64,000 nucleotides of DNA from the NCBI GenBank assembly GCA_039029395.1, contig JBCCGG010000020.1, positions 1-64,000 of the forward strand. Reading direction: 5' to 3'. The DNA comes from JBCCGG01 sp039029395 (lineage in GTDB: Bacteria; Pseudomonadota; Alphaproteobacteria; Kiloniellales; JAKSDN01). The notes under the pieces are model-generated. The model ran no database searches. It was not told where the DNA came from and was given only the letters and a program-made list of their open reading frames with translations. Position 1 is the first letter of the stretch. Each line of letters starts with the position of its first letter. Shown here one piece after another: positions 60,457 to 64,000 of this stretch. The translations under genes and the position numbers were made by a program.

Positions 60457-62745
60457 TTACTCAGGCAGGAAGTCCGCCAATTCCAATGCCTTCTTGGGTT
60501 TCTCACCACGCTTCGGCGGTAAGTTCTTGGACGCCAACGCCTGGCGCCGCTCGCGCTTGAGGCGCCGCTGGATCATCACCGGGCAACGCCGGTCGTCGTG
60601 ATAGAGTGTCTGACAGTGCAAACAGGAATGGCATTCGTTCGGATTGATCTGACCCTGAGGATGGATCGCACCGACCATGCATTCCGTGCCACAGCGCTGG
60701 CAGGGGTTGCCACACTCCCGGTACCGCTTCAGCCAGTCGAACATGCGCAGCCGGCCGGGAATCGCGAGCGCCGCACCAAGTGGGCAGAGATAGCGGCAGT
60801 AGAAACGCTCGATGAAAAGCCCGGCCACGAGCAAGGCGACGGCGAAGGCGACGAATGGCCAATCGCGCTGGAACTTGAGAATGATCGCCGTCTTGAAGGG
60901 CTCGATCTCAGCCATCTGCTCGGCCAGCGCCAGGGAGTAGAGCGAGACGCCGAACAACACCAGGAAGATCATGTACTTGAGCGACCAGAGTCGCTCGTGC
61001 AGCCACCAGGGCACCTTGACTTGAGGCACCTTGCACAGCTTGGCCAGCTTGTTGGTCAGCTCCTGCAGCGCGCCGAAGGGGCAGAGCCAGCCGCAAAATG
61101 CACCTCGCCCCCAAAACAGCAGCGCCGCGGCGACCGAACCCCAAAGAATGAAGATCAGCGGATCCTTGAGGAAGAAGTCCCAGCGGAAATCGACCACCAG
61201 CGCATTGAAGAAGGTCATGATGTTGACAACGGAGAGTTGGGCGTTGGCATAGAAGCCAAGCCCGAACAGAGTGAAGATCAGGAAGCCGATGCGCAGACGC
61301 TCGGTCAGGGCTACGCGTTTTGTAAGCCAATCCTGCACATAGAAAATCAATGTCAGCACGCCCAGGGCGGTGAGAAGCACGACAACCTCAGGCAACTTGT
61401 CGCGCCACAGGCGCTGCCACAGAGGCTCGCCTTGCAGTACCGCGCCGTGGCGTTCCGCGCCCTGCCCCGCATGTATTTGCCCGCTACCCGAGTCCGTTTT
61501 GGCCACCTTCTCCAAGTAACGCTCGGGCGGCCGGTAGCCCAGATCGAAGGTCAAGAATGCCTTTGTCGTCGGTCCGGTGGCGCGCGCGGCCAGCAGCTCC
61601 AAGCGCCAGCCACGGGCCGGATCGAAGTCGAGGCCTTCGGGGGTAATGAAAAGATCGACGTCCTTGAACTTTGGCGCGCCGGCGGCGGCAATCGCGCCCA
61701 GACGCTTGTGGTCCCGGTCGCGAAAACGCAGGGACTCGTCGCCTTGGATCACCTGAAAGCGGTCGAAGATGCCGCCGCGCACGTAGCCCGAACCCTTGAA
61801 AGAATAGAGCCCGTTGGCCGCCACTAATATTGCCTCCTGGTCAGGCTTCAGGGCCTTTCGCAGGTTGCCATACTCGGCCTCGCCCAAGAGTGAGCGGCCG
61901 ACCGAAGGAATCGAGACCACGGCGGCATAGAGATCGATGAAGGTGCTCTCTTGGTCGTCCGCCTCTGGTCGGGCGGCGGCAACGGCTTCGCCAGACTCGC
62001 TAAAGGCGGTGGTCACCTCGGCGACGCTGAGCTGGAGCCGACGCACTGCGCCTTCGCCGGTCAAGGTCGCCCAATCGGAGACCTCGTCGACCGTTGAATT
62101 GACCCGCCAGCGCGGTCCGCGCGCCGTGGCTGGCTCTGATTTCAAGCCACCCAGGCCGAGCCGCCGGGCGACCTTGATGGCGGCGCGCAGGATCGAATCG
62201 TCGGCCACCATGACTGTCACCGTGGCGCCGCTTACGATATCGACCTCATGATCGGCGCCGCCCGTCCGCACGAATTCCGGCACGTCTAGTCCGACGAAGC
62301 TGTCGAGCACCTCGACGATCTTCGATTCCGGGATTCCGACCAGAACGATCGGCTCTTTGTGGTCGACCAGCTTGAGACCGGTGATCCGCCCCTCCAGATC
62401 GAGCCCAATCATGATATGGATCGGCTTGCCGGAGTAGCCAGCGGCATTGGCAAAGCTCGAATTCAGAAAGGCGGTGCCCACCGGCAGCCCATCCTTCAAC
62501 ACCTGGACCACCGGCGGGTCGCCCTGAGGCGGTCCGTAGTCATCTGCCCCTGGGAGGATCTCGCCCGGCGCGGTCTTAGGCAGGAATCGCTGCAGATGAT
62601 CGCGTGTTGCCCCCAAGGCGCCGGCGCTTTGCAGAATCAAGGCCAAGAGCAACAGGAGAACGGGCAGATATGAATATGCCCTCGGTCGCTTGCCCAGGTC
62701 GACACGGTCATGCATGGCGTCTCGATCACCACCGCGAGCGGTCAC
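60457..62745 (-). CDS. nosR: NosR, membrane flavo-iron-sulfur protein required for N2O respiration
   Basis: About 762 residues. A signal anchor is followed by a periplasmic FMN-binding domain with the flavinylation motif SGAT (Thr175), then several membrane segments with CGWLCPFGA and CRYLCPLGA polyferredoxin motifs, and a C-terminal 2x[4Fe-4S] domain (CGNPCQRCGTECMVGAIHP then CHSCLHCQ). NosR donates electrons to NosZ and is needed for nos expression. The GTG at 62745 follows GAGG; an ATG at 62715 is an alternative. It is the first gene of the operon, behind an FNR/NnrR-type box. Confidence 0.95.
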   Translation of the reverse strand: MTARGGDRDAMHDRVDLGKRPRAYSYLPVLLLLLALILQSAGALGATRDHLQRFLPKTAPGEILPGADDYGPPQGDPPVVQVLKDGLPVGTAFLNSSFANAAGYSGKPIHIMIGLDLEGRITGLKLVDHKEPIVLVGIPESKIVEVLDSFVGLDVPEFVRTGGADHEVDIVSGATVTVMVADDSILRAAIKVARRLGLGGLKSEPATARGPRWRVNSTVDEVSDWATLTGEGAVRRLQLSVAEVTTAFSESGEAVAAARPEADDQESTFIDLYAAVVSIPSVGRSLLGEAEYGNLRKALKPDQEAILVAANGLYSFKGSGYVRGGIFDRFQVIQGDESLRFRDRDHKRLGAIAAAGAPKFKDVDLFITPEGLDFDPARGWRLELLAARATGPTTKAFLTFDLGYRPPERYLEKVAKTDSGSGQIHAGQGAERHGAVLQGEPLWQRLWRDKLPEVVVLLTALGVLTLIFYVQDWLTKRVALTERLRIGFLIFTLFGLGFYANAQLSVVNIMTFFNALVVDFRWDFFLKDPLIFILWGSVAAALLFWGRGAFCGWLCPFGALQELTNKLAKLCKVPQVKVPWWLHERLWSLKYMIFLVLFGVSLYSLALAEQMAEIEPFKTAIILKFQRDWPFVAFAVALLVAGLFIERFYCRYLCPLGAALAIPGRLRMFDWLKRYRECGNPCQRCGTECMVGAIHPQGQINPNECHSCLHCQTLYHDDRRCPVMIQRRLKRERRQALASKNLPPKRGEKPKKALELADFLPE

Positions 62746-62795
62746 GGATGCCTCGATTGGAACCTTGGGAGTAGCAAGTCCGCCGATCCGATTCC

Positions 62796-62809
62796 TTGAC
62801 TTGAGTCAA
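62796..62809. promoter_or_regulatory. FNR/NnrR/Dnr-type regulator binding site
   Basis: TTGACTTGAGTCAA is a perfect palindrome of the half-sites TTGAC and GTCAA around four bases, matching the FNR-superfamily consensus TTGAT-N4-ATCAA. Centred at 62802.5, an activator at -41.5 would set a leftward start near 62761, just ahead of nosR, and a rightward start near 62844, ahead of the rubrerythrin-like gene. One site could therefore control both in response to low oxygen or NO. Confidence 0.8.
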
Positions 62810-62874
62810 TGATGGAAATCTTGCTGGGCGGCAGTCTACGAGTGAGCTGCGGCCGACTGCGGGGTGGACCGACG

Positions 62875-63729
62875 GTGCAATTGCCAAGGGTCAAGAGCCT
62901 GGAGGACCTGAATGCGCTCGCGATCATTCTGGAGCGGCGCGCGGCAGAGCGCTTCAGGCTCCTGGCGGCGGCGATGGCTGCGCGCGGCCGCATGGAACTG
63001 AGCGAGCTTTTCAAGCAGCTCGCCCAAGAGGAGGCCCGGCACGAGGCGGCGCTCCGCCAGGCTGCGCCTGCGCTCGACGACGGTGCGCTCGAAGGCCGCT
63101 GGCCGGACGAGCTGGGCGAAGCACCTCGCCAGCCGGACGCAAGCCAACTGGCCGGTGCCTCGGTTTACCAATGTCTCGCCGATGCTGTGCGCAACGAAGA
63201 GAAAGCCTTCCGATTTTTCTCCTATGTGGCGGCCAACAGCAAGGATGAGGCTCTGAGATCTCGCGCTGAGACGCTCGCCAAGGAGGAGCTGGCCCACGCC
63301 GCTTTGCTGCGTCAAGCGCGCCGCACCGCCTATCATCGGCAGAAGCGTCTGACACAGCTCTGGCCGAACGGTCGCAAGGTGACCACCATGGCAGAGCTGC
63401 GTCGCTCCGCGGTGGCACGTGAACTGGCCCTACAGCAGCGTCTCGAGGCTTTGCCTTTGGAGGTCACCACGGCAAGGGCGCTGGAACATGCCGCCAAGCG
63501 AATTCGAGCGCTGCTGGCGCCAGAGCCCGAGCATAGCGCCGCAGAGCGAACAGATCCGCCTCCCAGCTCGCCAGAGGATACCTGCGCCGCGGCCTTCGAG
63601 TTCTACGACCAGGTCGCCAGGGCGGCGCGAGACGAGGCGCTCATGCTGTGCGCTCAAAGTCTAAGCGAGATCGCTCTGGAGCGCATCGTACTGCTCGCCG
63701 ATCAGGGTGAGGGTTCAACGGGTCCTTGA
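62875..63729 (+). CDS. Rubrerythrin-like ferritin-fold diiron protein
   Basis: A protein of about 284 residues with ferritin-type iron motifs: ILERRAAERFRLLAAAMAAR with QLAQEEARHEAALRQ, and VRNEEKAFRFFSYVAANSK with TLAKEELAHAALLRQA, i.e. paired Glu and ExxH. The second half has a further helical region and no rubredoxin-type CxxC domain. I prefer the GTG at 62875, which has GGGGTGG seven bases upstream. The ATG at 62809 overlaps the FNR-type box and would leave little leader. It diverges from nosR and probably handles peroxide, iron or NO stress under denitrifying conditions (inference). Confidence 0.75.
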   Translation: MQLPRVKSLEDLNALAIILERRAAERFRLLAAAMAARGRMELSELFKQLAQEEARHEAALRQAAPALDDGALEGRWPDELGEAPRQPDASQLAGASVYQCLADAVRNEEKAFRFFSYVAANSKDEALRSRAETLAKEELAHAALLRQARRTAYHRQKRLTQLWPNGRKVTTMAELRRSAVARELALQQRLEALPLEVTTARALEHAAKRIRALLAPEPEHSAAERTDPPPSSPEDTCAAAFEFYDQVARAARDEALMLCAQSLSEIALERIVLLADQGEGSTGP

Positions 63730-63859
63730 CGGGCGTAGCCAGCGGCCAAAATGTCGGTTCAATCTTGGCTACCCCATGATGATCTGGGTGCTCGTCCCAA
63801 ATGCGGAGGCGCCCCATCGTCAACGTCGCCAAGACGATCACAGCGCGCCTAGAAGGGTG

Positions 63860-64000
63860 TCAGATGGCTGGCCGGCGTGACGTGCAGTCGAGCCAAGGCT
63901 GCGCTCGCTCCAACGCCGAGCCGATCCGAAACACCCGCTCGTCATCGAGATGGCGCGCGGTGATCTGAACGCTTGTCGGCAAGCCGTTGCCGCCGATGCC
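63860..64000 (-). CDS. Amidase-signature family protein, C-terminal end (runs off window)
   Basis: The last 46 codons of a leftward gene entering from beyond the window. GIGGNGLPTSVQITARHLDD followed by RVFRIGSALERAQPW matches the usual end of amidase-signature enzymes (GLPxGxQLxGxxxDExxxLxxxxxLE). The catalytic Ser-Ser-Lys region lies outside, so substrate and activity are unknown. Bases 63730-63859, between it and the rubrerythrin-like gene, show no supportable feature. Confidence 0.7.
   Translation of the reverse strand, partial: GIGGNGLPTSVQITARHLDDERVFRIGSALERAQPWLDCTSRRPAI

Noticed and set aside
63641..63841. 66-codon minus-strand frame after the rubrerythrin-like gene
   Set aside because: It overlaps the end of that gene, and nothing in the product is recognisable.
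1..64000. CRISPR arrays, tRNA or rRNA genes, prophage or integrative element with attachment sites
   Set aside because: No regularly spaced repeats, cloverleaf-like segments, rRNA-like stretches, integrase genes or paired att-like repeats were seen. The only mobile DNA recognised is the IS5-family remnant.

Overview
The window reads as chromosome of a GC-rich, metabolically versatile, denitrification-capable bacterium, most likely an alphaproteobacterium. The evidence is a clade-I (Tat-exported) N2O reductase operon nosRZDFYL, an FNR/NnrR-type box, many ABC importers with dedicated binding proteins, TauD/GMC/dimethylglycine-dehydrogenase/MttB-type methyl-compound catabolism, and dense operons joined by ATGA or TAGTG overlaps. 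The genus cannot be fixed from the sequence alone. I saw no rRNA, tRNA or CRISPR array.

Layout. 1-349: 5' part of a repeat-type (RTX/S-layer-like) protein. 662-6051: LuxR regulator, class V aminotransferase and a polar-amino-acid ABC importer. 6088-14380: a seven-gene leftward operon (EutA-like racemase/isomerase, GST, DoeA-like M24 hydrolase, PhyH-type dioxygenase, MATE exporter, TauD-type dioxygenase, NDP-forming acyl-CoA synthetase). 14552-19195: agmatinase-family ureohydrolase, Sfp-type phosphopantetheinyl transferase, esterase, GMC oxidoreductase, GFA-family protein. 19192-23428: dimethylglycine-dehydrogenase-like and MttB-like genes, divergent from an AT-rich regulatory region.

23431-38507: fifteen consecutive leftward genes. 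The distal part is a complete nucleoside uptake and salvage operon (BMP-type ABC importer, cdd, deoC, deoA). The proximal part is the most interesting locus: a full-length Rieske oxygenase, a second complete BMP-type importer, a stand-alone Rieske protein, an oxygenase catalytic subunit that has lost the Rieske cluster, and a GST-like protein. This partition recalls the NdmC/NdmD/NdmE methylxanthine N7-demethylase, so uptake and oxidative N-demethylation of a purine-like compound is a reasonable hypothesis. An AraC regulator diverges from it.

38673-47067: AraC regulator, a phosphoribosyltransferase/BtpA pair with a divergent LysR gene, and a PotD/B/C/A-type ABC operon ending in a NodB-family deacetylase. 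47178-53631: a sugar-acid catabolic cluster (IlvD/Edd dehydratase, DenD-like dehydrogenase, Gfo/Idh/MocA, SMP-30 lactonase). It ends in a hydroxypyruvate-isomerase-like pseudogene with two nonsense codons, next to a decayed IS5-family remnant. 53769-54698: LysR regulator. 54918-63729: nosRZDFYL and a divergent rubrerythrin-like gene, with a perfect FNR/NnrR-type palindrome between them. 63860-64000: 3' end of an amidase-like gene.
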